Under the pieces are notes generated by a model. The model was not told the DNA's origin and ran no database searches. It was given only the letters and a program-made list of their open reading frames with translations. From Arthrobacter sp. CAU 1506 (lineage in GTDB: Bacteria > Actinomycetota > Actinomycetes > Actinomycetales > Micrococcaceae): a stretch of 64,000 nucleotides of DNA. Each line of letters opens with the position of its first letter. The stretch's first letter is position 1. Below are positions 1 to 8,690 of this stretch, one piece after another. The translations under genes were made by a program, and so were the position numbers. The stretch covers positions 100,856 to 164,855 of the forward strand of contig NZ_SUKC01000007.1 of NCBI RefSeq assembly GCF_005047635.1. The letters run 5' to 3'.

Positions 1-624
1 GTCATTGCCGCCGATTGCATAGAGGTTCCGGCCGAAGGCTGTCCGCACGAAAAACGACCAAAGAGCGAGCGGTACTCCAATTGTCAGCAGCGCACCGGGA
101 ATGAACCACACCTGGCTGGCCAAGTTGAGCACCCACCCGTCGAACAGGATCACGGGCGTGGGAGCCAGTCGCAGGTTTATCCCGGCGAGGATGAACATCG
201 AAGCCAACGAGGCCACAATCGGAGGAAGGCGCAGCACGACCGCGAGAAGGCCGTTCAGCGTACCGAGGACTGCACCCACTACCAACAGGATGGGAATCGC
301 AATGTAACCGCCCAGGCCGGCGGGCGTAAGGTAGCCGACCAACAGGATTGAGGCGAAAGTCATCTGTGCACTGATCGAAAGATCGATCCCGCCTCCAATG
401 ACTGCCGCTGCGGTCGCCATCGCGGCCAGCGCGATAGGGGCGAATGCCGCGAGTTGTTGTACCGGTCCGAAGTGCGGTTGCACCGCGATGTTGATCGCCA
501 GCATGACAACGGTCAGAATCGTCGCAAAAGCGGCGGGACGCAGCCGGAAGAACAGCCGCATGCTCTCCGCGAGCGGAACCTTGGGGGCGACACTATTACT
601 GGTTCTGCGCAAGACCGTGCTCAT
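1..624 (-). CDS. Sugar-type ABC transporter permease, 3' end cut by window edge
   Basis: Reading leftward from an ATG at 622-624, the frame stays open for 208 codons to the window edge, so the C-terminus is missing. Several hydrophobic segments are visible, with the GGGIDLS motif and, near the edge, FGRNLYAIGGN, both typical of RbsC/XylH-type permeases (BPD_transp_2 family). Such proteins form the membrane channel for pentoses, polyols or related small molecules. The start overlaps the end of the ATPase gene by 29 bases, so the two are translationally linked. The substrate cannot be named from sequence. Confidence 0.88.
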   Translation of the reverse strand, partial: MSTVLRRTSNSVAPKVPLAESMRLFFRLRPAAFATILTVVMLAINIAVQPHFGPVQQLAAFAPIALAAMATAAAVIGGGIDLSISAQMTFASILLVGYLTPAGLGGYIAIPILLVVGAVLGTLNGLLAVVLRLPPIVASLASMFILAGINLRLAPTPVILFDGWVLNLASQVWFIPGALLTIGVPLALWSFFVRTAFGRNLYAIGGND

Positions 625-2188
625 CGCGGCTGTCCTTCCCGAAGAAACTTGCAACCAGGCCCTGCCTGGTCAGATCCATATGGTGGAACTCGTGGGTGCA
701 CTCGAAGTCATCGAAGACGAGCACCCGATCCATGAGTTCCACATGTTCATCGACCTCTGTGGAGAGCATGACAACGGCCATGCCTTCGGCGGTCAGTTCG
801 CCGAGGAGACGGTAGAGGTCCCGCTTGGCGTTGATATCGATGCCACGCGTGGGATCGTTCAGCAATAAGATCTCGGGTTTCGTTGCCAACCAGCGGGCGA
901 TGATGACCTTTTGCTGGTTGCCACCGGAAAGCGTAGTGATCGCGTTGGTTGTGTTCCCGGTCTTGATGCTGAGTCGTGAGACGTAATCGCTGAAGCGTCG
1001 CGCCGCAGCGCGGGGGCTGAGGAATCCTCCCCTGACATCCTCATTTACTGTGGCGATGGAAAAATTGTCGAGTATGGACATCCACTCAAAGAGAGACTCG
1101 CCCCGCCGCTCTCGCGGCACATATGCGATCCGCTTGGAGTGGGCATTTTCCCGATTGGAGATGACCGCTTCGCGGTCGCCTTCTGTCCGCACCACGTCGC
1201 CGGACACATTGCCGAGCCCCGCGAGAGACTTCAGAAATACGTCTTGCCCCTGCCCTTCGAGTCCTGCCAAGCCGACCAGTTCCCCGGCCCGAATCTGGAC
1301 ATCGATAGGGGCTTGTCCCGGCGCCAGCGAGAGCCCCCGTGTTTCCAGAACTACCGGTGCATCCGTGACATGCTCCCGCGTCTCAACCCGGGCGGCAGCG
1401 GGGGCCAAGTGGTCGCTTCCGGTCATCATCACCACTAGTTGCTCAGTCGTCCACTTCTCGTCGTCGACAGTTCCCACAGTGATGCCGGAGCGAAGGACGG
1501 TGATGCGGTCACCTATCTCCTCGATCTCATCCATTCGATGCGTGATGAGCATGACGCCCACACCTTCTGCGCACAGCCGCTTGACCACGCGGAACAGCCG
1601 TGAGCGGCTGTCATAGTCCAGGGCCGATGTCGCCTCATCCAGAATCAGGACGCGCGGGTTTCGCAGCAGGGCGCGGGCAATGCTGCAAACCTGCCGGTCG
1701 CTGAGCGAAAGATCCTCAACACGGGAGTCGAGCCGCGGCGGGTGCTCGAGGAGTTCGGCGAGGATCTTCTGGGCACGCTTAGCCTTGTCCGTTTTGCGTA
1801 CCTTCGTGGTGAAGGACCCGTCTGCACCCAGCCACAGATTGTCCAACACTGTTCGGCTGCCCACCGAGAGTACTTCTTGGAACACAGTCACAATGCCGGC
1901 GGCCTGCGACGCCCGGGGTGAGGTGAAGCTTTTAAATCGGGTGCCATCGACGGAAATCTCACCGCTATTGGGGGCATGAATTCCACTGAGAATTTTGACG
2001 AGGGTAGATTTACCCGAACCGTTCTCCCCCACGAGCGCGTGAACCTCACCGGCGCGAATGCTGAACGAAGCGTCCCGAACGGCGACGGTAGGGCCGAACC
2101 GTTTGCTGAGCGACTGCACGTCCAGCAGCACGCCACCAGGCTCAGATCGATGTGTCTTCGCTTCAGGAGCGCGGAGTTTCGCGTCCAT
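596..2188 (-). CDS. Sugar ABC transporter ATP-binding protein (RbsA/MglA type, two ABC domains)
   Basis: This 530-residue protein has two fused ABC domains, the normal size for RbsA/MglA proteins. The first carries a full Walker A (GENGSGKST, about residues 54-62) and Walker B (LILDEATSALD). The second has a degenerate P-loop (GLEGQGQD) but a good signature (LSGGNQQKV) followed by LLLNDPTRGID. This asymmetry is usual for the family. It would power uptake by the adjoining permease with the lipoprotein encoded at 2288-3583. The ATG at 2188 has only a weak GTGAG-like ribosome site. Confidence 0.93.
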   Translation of the reverse strand: MDAKLRAPEAKTHRSEPGGVLLDVQSLSKRFGPTVAVRDASFSIRAGEVHALVGENGSGKSTLVKILSGIHAPNSGEISVDGTRFKSFTSPRASQAAGIVTVFQEVLSVGSRTVLDNLWLGADGSFTTKVRKTDKAKRAQKILAELLEHPPRLDSRVEDLSLSDRQVCSIARALLRNPRVLILDEATSALDYDSRSRLFRVVKRLCAEGVGVMLITHRMDEIEEIGDRITVLRSGITVGTVDDEKWTTEQLVVMMTGSDHLAPAAARVETREHVTDAPVVLETRGLSLAPGQAPIDVQIRAGELVGLAGLEGQGQDVFLKSLAGLGNVSGDVVRTEGDREAVISNRENAHSKRIAYVPRERRGESLFEWMSILDNFSIATVNEDVRGGFLSPRAAARRFSDYVSRLSIKTGNTTNAITTLSGGNQQKVIIARWLATKPEILLLNDPTRGIDINAKRDLYRLLGELTAEGMAVVMLSTEVDEHVELMDRVLVFDDFECTHEFHHMDLTRQGLVASFFGKDSRDEHGLAQNQ

Positions 2189-2232
2189 TTTCGCTCACTT
2201 TCTTCTTGTAGGGCACAGGGGTGCCCAACCGA

Positions 2233-2276
2233 CCGGTGCGGGCCAGCCGCCGAGGCGGCAGCCAGATCCGCACCGG
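2233..2276 (-). promoter_or_regulatory. Intercistronic stem-loop between binding-protein and ATPase genes
   Basis: Arms CCGGTGCGG (2233-2241) and CCGCACCGG (2268-2276) enclose a second stem, GCCGCC/GGCGGC (2246-2259). No T tract follows. In binding-protein-first ABC operons such hairpins commonly stabilise or partly terminate the upstream message so that more binding protein than ATPase is made. That role is inferred here. Confidence 0.5.
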
Positions 2277-2287
2277 CCCTGGGTCTA

Positions 2288-3583
2288 CTACTTGCCGGGG
2301 TTGGTGAAGTAACCGTTAAGGTATTCCGCGGGAAGCAGTGAACCGACCGTCTTGGTTTCTTCCGCCGAGGTGGTCGACGCGCCTGGCACTGCGTAGTCGT
2401 CGATGTTCTCGTTCGTGATGAACTGGGTTTCAAGAGCGATTTGGTTGATCTTCGGGCCTTCGCCCTTCATGGTGCGAAGTGCCACCTCCCACAGCGCTTC
2501 GCCGAACTGGGTGCCGGTGCCCGGGACAGCCAAGCCTTCATACCCATCGGAACTCAGCTGGTCCCACCAGGCGAGCGAGGCTGCAGTGGGCAGGTTGTCG
2601 AGAATCACCGGCATTTGATCACGGCCGGCATCATCGAAGCCGGCGAAAGTTCCGGCGCCCATGGACGCTACCTGGTACACCAAATCGATGTCTTCCGGAT
2701 GCGACGCCAGGAAGCTCATCACTCCCGATTTTGCGCCCGGGTCGCTGAAGTTCCCGGCGGGGCTGCCCACAATCTCGATCTCATCGCAGGACTCCACCAC
2801 CTGTTGCGCGGTGGCCACGGACGTGGTGTTGACCGTCATGCCCTCAATGCCCTGGACGATGAGCATGTTGCCCTTGCCGCCGATCATCTCAACACCACGC
2901 GCCACAGTCTGGGCAACGCTGTCGAAGCCGTTCGGACTGATGTTGAGGGCGTACGGTGAAGCAACGTATCCAGTGAATGTCACAGTGGGGATTCCCTTTT
3001 CGCCAGCGGAATTCACCGCCCCAACGAGGGCTTCGCCCGACAGAGGCTGGGCAATGATGATGTCTGCGCCCTTGCGGACCAGTTGCTCGAACGCGCGCAC
3101 CTGGTCGGCCGCCGTCACCTCTCCGCCGGCACCTCCCGGTGTCTCGATCAGCAGGTCAGCGATGTCTCCGGCAGCCTTCGAGTCTTTGGCCAAGCGCTTG
3201 ATCTCAGTGCTCAACGCAGCGGCTACAGGACTCCCCGAGTCCTGCTGCAGATAGCCAACCGTGACGGGACCCTCTGCCACCTTAGATTTAAGCCCGGCCC
3301 ACGCGCTCGCCTCAACCTTGTCAGGCCAACCGTTGAACGCCGCGCGCACGTCCTCTGGGAGGTCCTTAAGCAGCCCTTCTGGATCATTCGGTTCAACCAC
3401 GGGTACGTCGCCGCAACTGGCTTCTGCGATTGCGTCCGCCGCGCCTGCATTGCCACCAGCGCTGGAAGATCCGCCGCCGCCGCAAGCTGCCAGAGCGAGG
3501 ACAGCCGGCAGCGCCAGTGCCATCAGCATGCCGCCGCGGACACGCTCACGGCGCTTCAATTCTGTAGGAGAGAGCTTGGTCAT
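2288..3583 (-). CDS. Sugar-type ABC transporter substrate-binding lipoprotein
   Basis: A 431-residue exported lipoprotein. A basic N-terminus and hydrophobic stretch lead to a lipobox (LALAAC, Cys34) followed by a Gly/Ser-rich linker. The rest looks like a type I periplasmic-binding-protein fold, as used with RbsA/RbsC-type importers: residues such as ADIIIAQPLS and the hinge-like pattern fit, though the ligand is unclear. The ATG at 3583 was chosen because it starts directly before the signal peptide. The frame is open further upstream but encodes no signal there. It is first in the operon with the ATPase and permease. Confidence 0.87.
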   Translation of the reverse strand: MTKLSPTELKRRERVRGGMLMALALPAVLALAACGGGGSSSAGGNAGAADAIAEASCGDVPVVEPNDPEGLLKDLPEDVRAAFNGWPDKVEASAWAGLKSKVAEGPVTVGYLQQDSGSPVAAALSTEIKRLAKDSKAAGDIADLLIETPGGAGGEVTAADQVRAFEQLVRKGADIIIAQPLSGEALVGAVNSAGEKGIPTVTFTGYVASPYALNISPNGFDSVAQTVARGVEMIGGKGNMLIVQGIEGMTVNTTSVATAQQVVESCDEIEIVGSPAGNFSDPGAKSGVMSFLASHPEDIDLVYQVASMGAGTFAGFDDAGRDQMPVILDNLPTAASLAWWDQLSSDGYEGLAVPGTGTQFGEALWEVALRTMKGEGPKINQIALETQFITNENIDDYAVPGASTTSAEETKTVGSLLPAEYLNGYFTNPGK

Positions 3584-3633
3584 GTTTACTGTCCGTTCTT
3601 CAAGTGTCCATCGCCTTTGAAATGAGACACCTA

Positions 3634-3663
3634 CGGCCGCACCGTGTTCGTTTGAGGCGGCCG
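3634..3663. repeat. Short inverted repeat upstream of the binding-protein gene
   Basis: CGGCCGC (3634-3640) and GCGGCCG (3657-3663) form a 7-base inverted repeat in the 244-base gap between the DNA glycosylase stop and the lipoprotein start. It could be an operator or leader hairpin for the sugar ABC operon. I see no clear -35/-10 pair. Confidence 0.3.
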
Positions 3664-3827
3664 AGGATCGACGGGCGGATCTGCTGTGATCGCCACCACG
3701 GCAACGATATGGCGGCCCAAAGTGAACGGAGAAGGGGTTAGCGGAGACAGTGCGCGCCAGATCACAAGCCATGCGCAGGAGCGCAATCCGCGGCCGTCAT
3801 CGCCGACTTATCGGCCCGGTACTCGCC

Positions 3828-4709
3828 TTACTTGAGGAACTTGGACATGCGGCGGTCGGCCAGCAGCTTGCCGCCGGTCTGGCAGGTCGGGCAGTACTGG
3901 AGCGATGAGTCGGCGAAGGACACTTCGTGGACGGTGTCGCCGCAGACGGGGCAGGGTTCGCCGGTACGGCCGTGCACGTGCATGGCATTGCGCTTGGAGT
4001 CCTTGAGTTCTTTTGCCGGGCGGCCGGAGGCTTGCTTGATCGCCGATTCAAGCACCCGGTGCATCGCCCAATACAGCCGGTCCACGTCTTCGGGGTCGAG
4101 CTTCGCGGCGTTGGCAAACGGGGAGAGCTTGGCGGCGTGCAGGATTTCGTCGCTGTACGCGTTGCCGATGCCGGCGATGGCCGACTGGTCGCGCAGCAGT
4201 CCCTTGATCTGCCCGCTGTGCGAGGCGAGCATCTGCGCGAAAGCCGGGGCATCGACGTCGAGTGCGTCAGGCCCCAGCCGGGCAATGCCCGGCACATCGA
4301 GCGGATCTTTGACCACGTAGACCGCCAGCGATTTCTTGGTTCCCGCCTCGGTCAGGTCGAAGCCGGGCGCCTCCTCGCCGTCGGCCGCGAAGCGCACCCG
4401 CAGCGCCATGGCTCCCTTGCCCGGCCGCAGCCGTCCCGGCTTCAGCGCATCGGACCAGCGGAGCCAGCCGGCCTTGGCCATGTGCATCACCAGGTGCGCG
4501 TTGCCGGCCGTGATGATGATGAATTTGCCCCGGCGTGCCAGGTCCGACACCGGTTGGCTGCCCAACGCTTCCAGCGGAACATCCGCCGTTTTTAACACGG
4601 CGAAGGACAGCACCTCAACGTCCGCGATCCGGGCCGCAGGCCCCTCCGGCGGCAGCAGCTTCGACCGCAGGAAGTCAACGAGCCCCTGCACTTCCGGCAT
4701 CTCTGGCAT
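3828..4709 (-). CDS. Fpg/Nei-family DNA glycosylase
   Basis: A 293-residue base-excision-repair glycosylase/AP lyase. The chosen start gives the canonical N-terminus MPEMPEVQ, so that Pro2 becomes the catalytic amine after Met removal and Glu3 is in place. The conserved Lys lies in RRGKF. A C-terminal zinc finger (CPVC...CPTC) is present, but the arginine-containing GRxT turn of classical Fpg is replaced by DSSLQ, as in a common actinobacterial side clade. Substrate specificity may therefore differ from 8-oxoguanine. A longer in-frame reading upstream adds residues unlike the family. It stands alone between unrelated operons. Confidence 0.9.
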   Translation of the reverse strand: MPEMPEVQGLVDFLRSKLLPPEGPAARIADVEVLSFAVLKTADVPLEALGSQPVSDLARRGKFIIITAGNAHLVMHMAKAGWLRWSDALKPGRLRPGKGAMALRVRFAADGEEAPGFDLTEAGTKKSLAVYVVKDPLDVPGIARLGPDALDVDAPAFAQMLASHSGQIKGLLRDQSAIAGIGNAYSDEILHAAKLSPFANAAKLDPEDVDRLYWAMHRVLESAIKQASGRPAKELKDSKRNAMHVHGRTGEPCPVCGDTVHEVSFADSSLQYCPTCQTGGKLLADRRMSKFLK

Positions 4710-4842
4710 GCCCTCACGGTAACGCAAAATGCGGCTGCAGAGGCCCGGAATTGCGCCAGCTTCCCCCTGCGCGCCCGACATCGTCACTCCTGCGGGGGAC
4801 CACCGTCAAGCCCGCCGCGGGTGATACCCCTCATGAAAACTG

Positions 4843-4856
4843 GTGAGCTTGCTCAC
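4843..4856. promoter_or_regulatory. Inverted-repeat operator candidate upstream of betT
   Basis: GTGAGC (4843-4848) TT GCTCAC (4851-4856) is a perfect 6+2+6 inverted repeat about 140 bases before the betT start. It is well placed to bind a dimeric repressor of the choline operon. No regulator gene is adjacent in this window, so the binding protein is unknown. Confidence 0.45.
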
Positions 4857-4989
4857 TTTATTGGTGTGCTACACGCGCGCAGGCGTCGAAATTCGTTCCG
4901 TTGCTAGCGTCGAAGGTTGGCCCCGAGAGGCCGTGGCAACCCAGCGAGACCGCGACCAGCACAACCATCATGTGAGGTACGAGACCGAT

Positions 4990-7197
4990 ATGAGCACGCC
5001 GCCCAAGCCCGCCGCGCCCGGACCCGACACACGGGAGGCTCGACCCGAAGCGCAGACCCCTGTCCCGCCCGCCGGCGACGTTCCGCCCGAACCCGAGCAG
5101 CGCACCAGAGTCAACAAGACCGTCTTCATCGGCTCCGCAGTCGGTGTGCTGGGCATCGCCCTGTGGGCCATCATCGACCGGGAGTCGGCGGACGCCGTCA
5201 TCGGTTCCGCCGTGGCCTGGGTGGGCTCCACCTTCGGCTGGTGGTATTCGCTGATTGTCGTCTCCGTCCTCGTCTTCGTGCTCTTCGTGGCCGTCTCCCG
5301 GGTGGGCAAGACCCGGCTGGGGCCGGACCATTCGCGTCCCGCGTTCAACCTCTTTACCTGGACGGCGATGCTCTTCGCCGCCGGCATCGGCATCGACCTG
5401 ATGTTCTTCTCGGTGGCGGAGCCGGTGACCCAGTATCTGGCACCGCCCACCGGCGACGGTTCCACTGTGGAGGCCGCACGGCAAGCCGTGGTCTGGACGC
5501 TCTTCCACTACGGCATTCTCGGCTGGGGCCTCTACGCCCTGATGGGCATGGCACTGGGTTACTTCGCCTTCCGCCACAACCTGCCGCTGAGCATCCGCTC
5601 GGCGCTCTACCCGATCCTCGGCAAGCGGATCCATGGTCCGCTGGGCCACGCCGTCGATATCGCCGCCATGCTGGGCACCATCTTCGGCATTGCGACCAGT
5701 CTGGGCATCGGCGTCGCGCAGCTGAACTTCGGTCTGAGCTTCCAGTTCGGCATCCCGGAGAACACGGTGGTGCAGATCGCGCTGATCGCCGTGGCCGTGG
5801 TGATGGCGACCATCTCGGTGCTCACCGGGGTTGAGAAGGGCATCCGCCGGCTCTCCGAACTCAACGTCATCCTGGCCATCTCCCTGATGATCTTTGTTCT
5901 GATCACCGGTTCCACGCGTTTCCTGCTGGACGGGATCGTGACCAACATCGGTGACACGCTCTCCCGTTTCCCGTCGATGGCGCTGGACACGTTCGCCTAC
6001 GACCGGCCGGATGACTGGCTCAACGGCTGGACGCTGTTCTTCTGGGCCTGGTGGATTGCCTGGGCACCGTTCGTGGGCCTGTTCCTGGCGCGCATCTCCC
6101 GGGGGCGCACGCTGCGCGAGTTCATCGTGGGCGTGCTGGTGGTGCCGTTCGCGTTCATCCTGCTGTGGATCTCGATCTTCGGCAACAGTGCCCTGGAGAT
6201 TGTGGCCGGCGGAAACGCGGCCTTCGGCGAGGTGGCCATGAGCCAGCCCGAACGCGCGTTCTACGGCCTATTGGAGCAGTATCCGATGGCCCCGCTCAGC
6301 GCCGCGATCGCCACCTTCACGGGGCTGCTGTTCTACGTCACCAGCGCCGATTCGGGCGCTCTGGTGATGAGCAACTTCACTTCCTACCTCAAGGACGCCG
6401 ATTCGGACGGCCCCAAGTGGCTGCGCGTCTTCTGGTCCGTCGCCACCGGACTGCTAACCCTTGGCATGCTGCTGGTGGGCGGGGTGCCCACGCTGCAGAG
6501 CGCCACTGTGATCATGGGCCTGCCGTTCTCGGTGGTGCTGGTGTTCATCATGCTGGGCCTATACAAGGCCCTGCGACTGGAGACCGCCCTGGCGGACAGC
6601 TACCAGGCCGGGCTGCACGCAGTGCTCAACTCCCGCACCAACGTGCCGGCCGGCGCGGACGGCCGCCGCGGCTGGCGCCAGCGCCTGGCCCGGGCGATGA
6701 ACTACCCGGGCCGTCGCCAGGCCCAGCGCTTTGTGTCCGAGGTGGCGGTTCCGGCGCTCTCCGATGTGCGCCGCGACCTCGCCAACCGCGGCATGGAGGC
6801 CACGATCGAGACCCATACCGTCGAAGCATTTGGCATCGATTCGGTGGACTTTTGTGTGGAGCTCGACGGCGAACGGACCTTCAAGTACCAGGTCTTCCCG
6901 GTGCAGAACGACGTGCCGTCCTACGCCCGCTCCTCCGCTGCCGCCGGGAAGTACTACCGGATCGAAGTGTTCTCGCTGGAGGGCAGCCACGGCTACGACC
7001 TGATGGGGTACAGCAAGGACGAAGTCATCGCCGACGTGCTGGACCACTACGAGGTGCACCTTGAGTTCCTGCACCAGCACCGCGCCACCCTGCCGTACAC
7101 CACGGCCGCCGAAAGCGTCCCAGCCAAGGCGGACTGGGACACCGATTACGACACGGTTGACGAACCCGTCGCCGCACTTCCGAAGGAGACACCATGA
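4990..7197 (+). CDS. betT: BCCT-family choline/betaine transporter (BetT-like)
   Basis: A 735-residue membrane transporter with about 12 hydrophobic segments. It carries the BCCT signature around residues 355-390 (WWIAWAPFVGLFLARISRG). A long soluble C-terminal domain after the last helix is typical of osmoregulated BetT proteins. It would import choline or betaine coupled to a proton or sodium gradient. The ATG at 4990 follows a GTGAGG ribosome site; an upstream in-frame extension is not transporter-like. The stop overlaps the start of the aldehyde dehydrogenase gene (ATGA), and the two enzymes downstream support choline as substrate. Confidence 0.92.
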   Translation: MSTPPKPAAPGPDTREARPEAQTPVPPAGDVPPEPEQRTRVNKTVFIGSAVGVLGIALWAIIDRESADAVIGSAVAWVGSTFGWWYSLIVVSVLVFVLFVAVSRVGKTRLGPDHSRPAFNLFTWTAMLFAAGIGIDLMFFSVAEPVTQYLAPPTGDGSTVEAARQAVVWTLFHYGILGWGLYALMGMALGYFAFRHNLPLSIRSALYPILGKRIHGPLGHAVDIAAMLGTIFGIATSLGIGVAQLNFGLSFQFGIPENTVVQIALIAVAVVMATISVLTGVEKGIRRLSELNVILAISLMIFVLITGSTRFLLDGIVTNIGDTLSRFPSMALDTFAYDRPDDWLNGWTLFFWAWWIAWAPFVGLFLARISRGRTLREFIVGVLVVPFAFILLWISIFGNSALEIVAGGNAAFGEVAMSQPERAFYGLLEQYPMAPLSAAIATFTGLLFYVTSADSGALVMSNFTSYLKDADSDGPKWLRVFWSVATGLLTLGMLLVGGVPTLQSATVIMGLPFSVVLVFIMLGLYKALRLETALADSYQAGLHAVLNSRTNVPAGADGRRGWRQRLARAMNYPGRRQAQRFVSEVAVPALSDVRRDLANRGMEATIETHTVEAFGIDSVDFCVELDGERTFKYQVFPVQNDVPSYARSSAAAGKYYRIEVFSLEGSHGYDLMGYSKDEVIADVLDHYEVHLEFLHQHRATLPYTTAAESVPAKADWDTDYDTVDEPVAALPKETP

Positions 7198-8690
7198 CCA
7201 ACACCGCCTCCACCTTGTTCATCAACGGCGCTTGGGAGCCGGCCGCGTCCGGCGCGGTGCGCGAAATCCGCAACCCCGCCGACGGCCAGCTGGTCGCCAC
7301 AGTGTCCGAGGCCGGCCGGGAGGACGCCGAACGCGCCATCGCTGCGGCCCGCACCGCGTTCGACTCCGGCGTCTGGGCGTCCGTCCCGGCGCCCGAGCGC
7401 GGCGACTTCCTGCTGAAGGTCGCGGCCGGGCTGCGTGAGCGCCGCGAGGAATTCGCCCGCGCCGAGTCGCTGGACACCGGCAAGCGGCTGGTCGAAAGCC
7501 GGCTGGACATGGACGACATCGCCGCCTGCTTCGACTACTTCGGCAAGCTCGCCGGCCAGCAGGCCGGCCGGATGGTCGACGCCGGCGACCCCGCCGTCGT
7601 CAGCCGCATTGTGCACGAGCCGGTGGGCGTCTGCGGCATGATCACGCCCTGGAACTACCCGTTGCTGCAGGCGGCGTGGAAGATCGCGCCCGCGCTGGCG
7701 GCCGGCTGCACGTTTGTGCTGAAGCCCGCCGAGCTCACCCCATCCACGGCCATCCTGACCATGCAGTTGCTCCAGGACCTGGGCCTGCCGGATGGTGTTG
7801 CCAACCTGGTGACCGGAACCGGCGCGGAAGCAGGCGCACCGCTCTCCGAGCACCCCGACGTCGATCTGGTCTCCTTCACCGGCGGGCTGGTGACCGGCCG
7901 GGTGGTCGCGGCGGCCGCCGCCGGCACCGTGAAGAAGGTGGCGCTGGAACTGGGCGGCAAGAACCCCAACGTGGTGTTCGCCGACGCCGACTTTGACGCG
8001 GCCGTCGACAATGCGCTGAACGCGGCCTTTGTGCACTCCGGGCAGGTCTGCTCCGCCGGGGCGCGGCTGGTGGTCGAGGAGTCCATCGCCGAGCGGTTCG
8101 TCGACGAGCTGGTCCGCCGCGCCGAGGGCATTCGCTTGGGCGGCCCGTTCGACGAGGCCGCGGAGACCGGACCGCTGATCTCGGCCGCGCACCGGGAGAA
8201 GGTGGACAACTACGTCCGGCGCGGCGTGCAGGAAGGCGCGCGGCTGCGCTGCGGCGGCGCCGCCCCGGAAGGCGCCGAGTACGACGACGGTTTCTACTAC
8301 CTGCCGACCGTGCTGGACCGCGTCGAGCGCGGCATGTCCGTCGTCGTGGACGAGGCCTTCGGCCCGGTGGTGACCGTGGAGACGTTCCGCACCGAGGACG
8401 AGGCCGTGGCCACCGCGAACGACACAGTCTACGGGCTGGCCGGCGCGGTCTGGACGCAGGACGCCGGCAAGGCCCAGCGGGTGGCCGGCCGGCTGCGGCA
8501 CGGCACCGTCTGGATCAACGACTTCCACCCCTACCTCCCGCAGGCCGAATGGGGCGGCTTCGGCCAGTCCGGCGTCGGCCGCGAACTCGGCCCCACCGGC
8601 CTGGCCGAGTACCAAGAGGCCAAGCACATCTACCAGAACACCAGCCCGCAGGTGACCGGCTGGTTCGCTGACCACGGCAAGGAGAGCTGA
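7194..8690 (+). CDS. betB: Betaine-aldehyde dehydrogenase
   Basis: A 498-residue NAD(P)-dependent aldehyde dehydrogenase. The catalytic set is visible: Asn154 in TPWNYP, Glu252 in LELGGK and nucleophile Cys286 in SGQVCSAG, the last pattern being typical of GbsA/BetB enzymes. It would oxidise betaine aldehyde to glycine betaine, an osmoprotectant. It is translationally coupled to betT by a 4-base ATGA overlap and is followed without a gap by the choline dehydrogenase gene. An aldehyde other than betaine aldehyde cannot be excluded by sequence, but the operon strongly favours it. Confidence 0.92.
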   Translation: MTNTASTLFINGAWEPAASGAVREIRNPADGQLVATVSEAGREDAERAIAAARTAFDSGVWASVPAPERGDFLLKVAAGLRERREEFARAESLDTGKRLVESRLDMDDIAACFDYFGKLAGQQAGRMVDAGDPAVVSRIVHEPVGVCGMITPWNYPLLQAAWKIAPALAAGCTFVLKPAELTPSTAILTMQLLQDLGLPDGVANLVTGTGAEAGAPLSEHPDVDLVSFTGGLVTGRVVAAAAAGTVKKVALELGGKNPNVVFADADFDAAVDNALNAAFVHSGQVCSAGARLVVEESIAERFVDELVRRAEGIRLGGPFDEAAETGPLISAAHREKVDNYVRRGVQEGARLRCGGAAPEGAEYDDGFYYLPTVLDRVERGMSVVVDEAFGPVVTVETFRTEDEAVATANDTVYGLAGAVWTQDAGKAQRVAGRLRHGTVWINDFHPYLPQAEWGGFGQSGVGRELGPTGLAEYQEAKHIYQNTSPQVTGWFADHGKES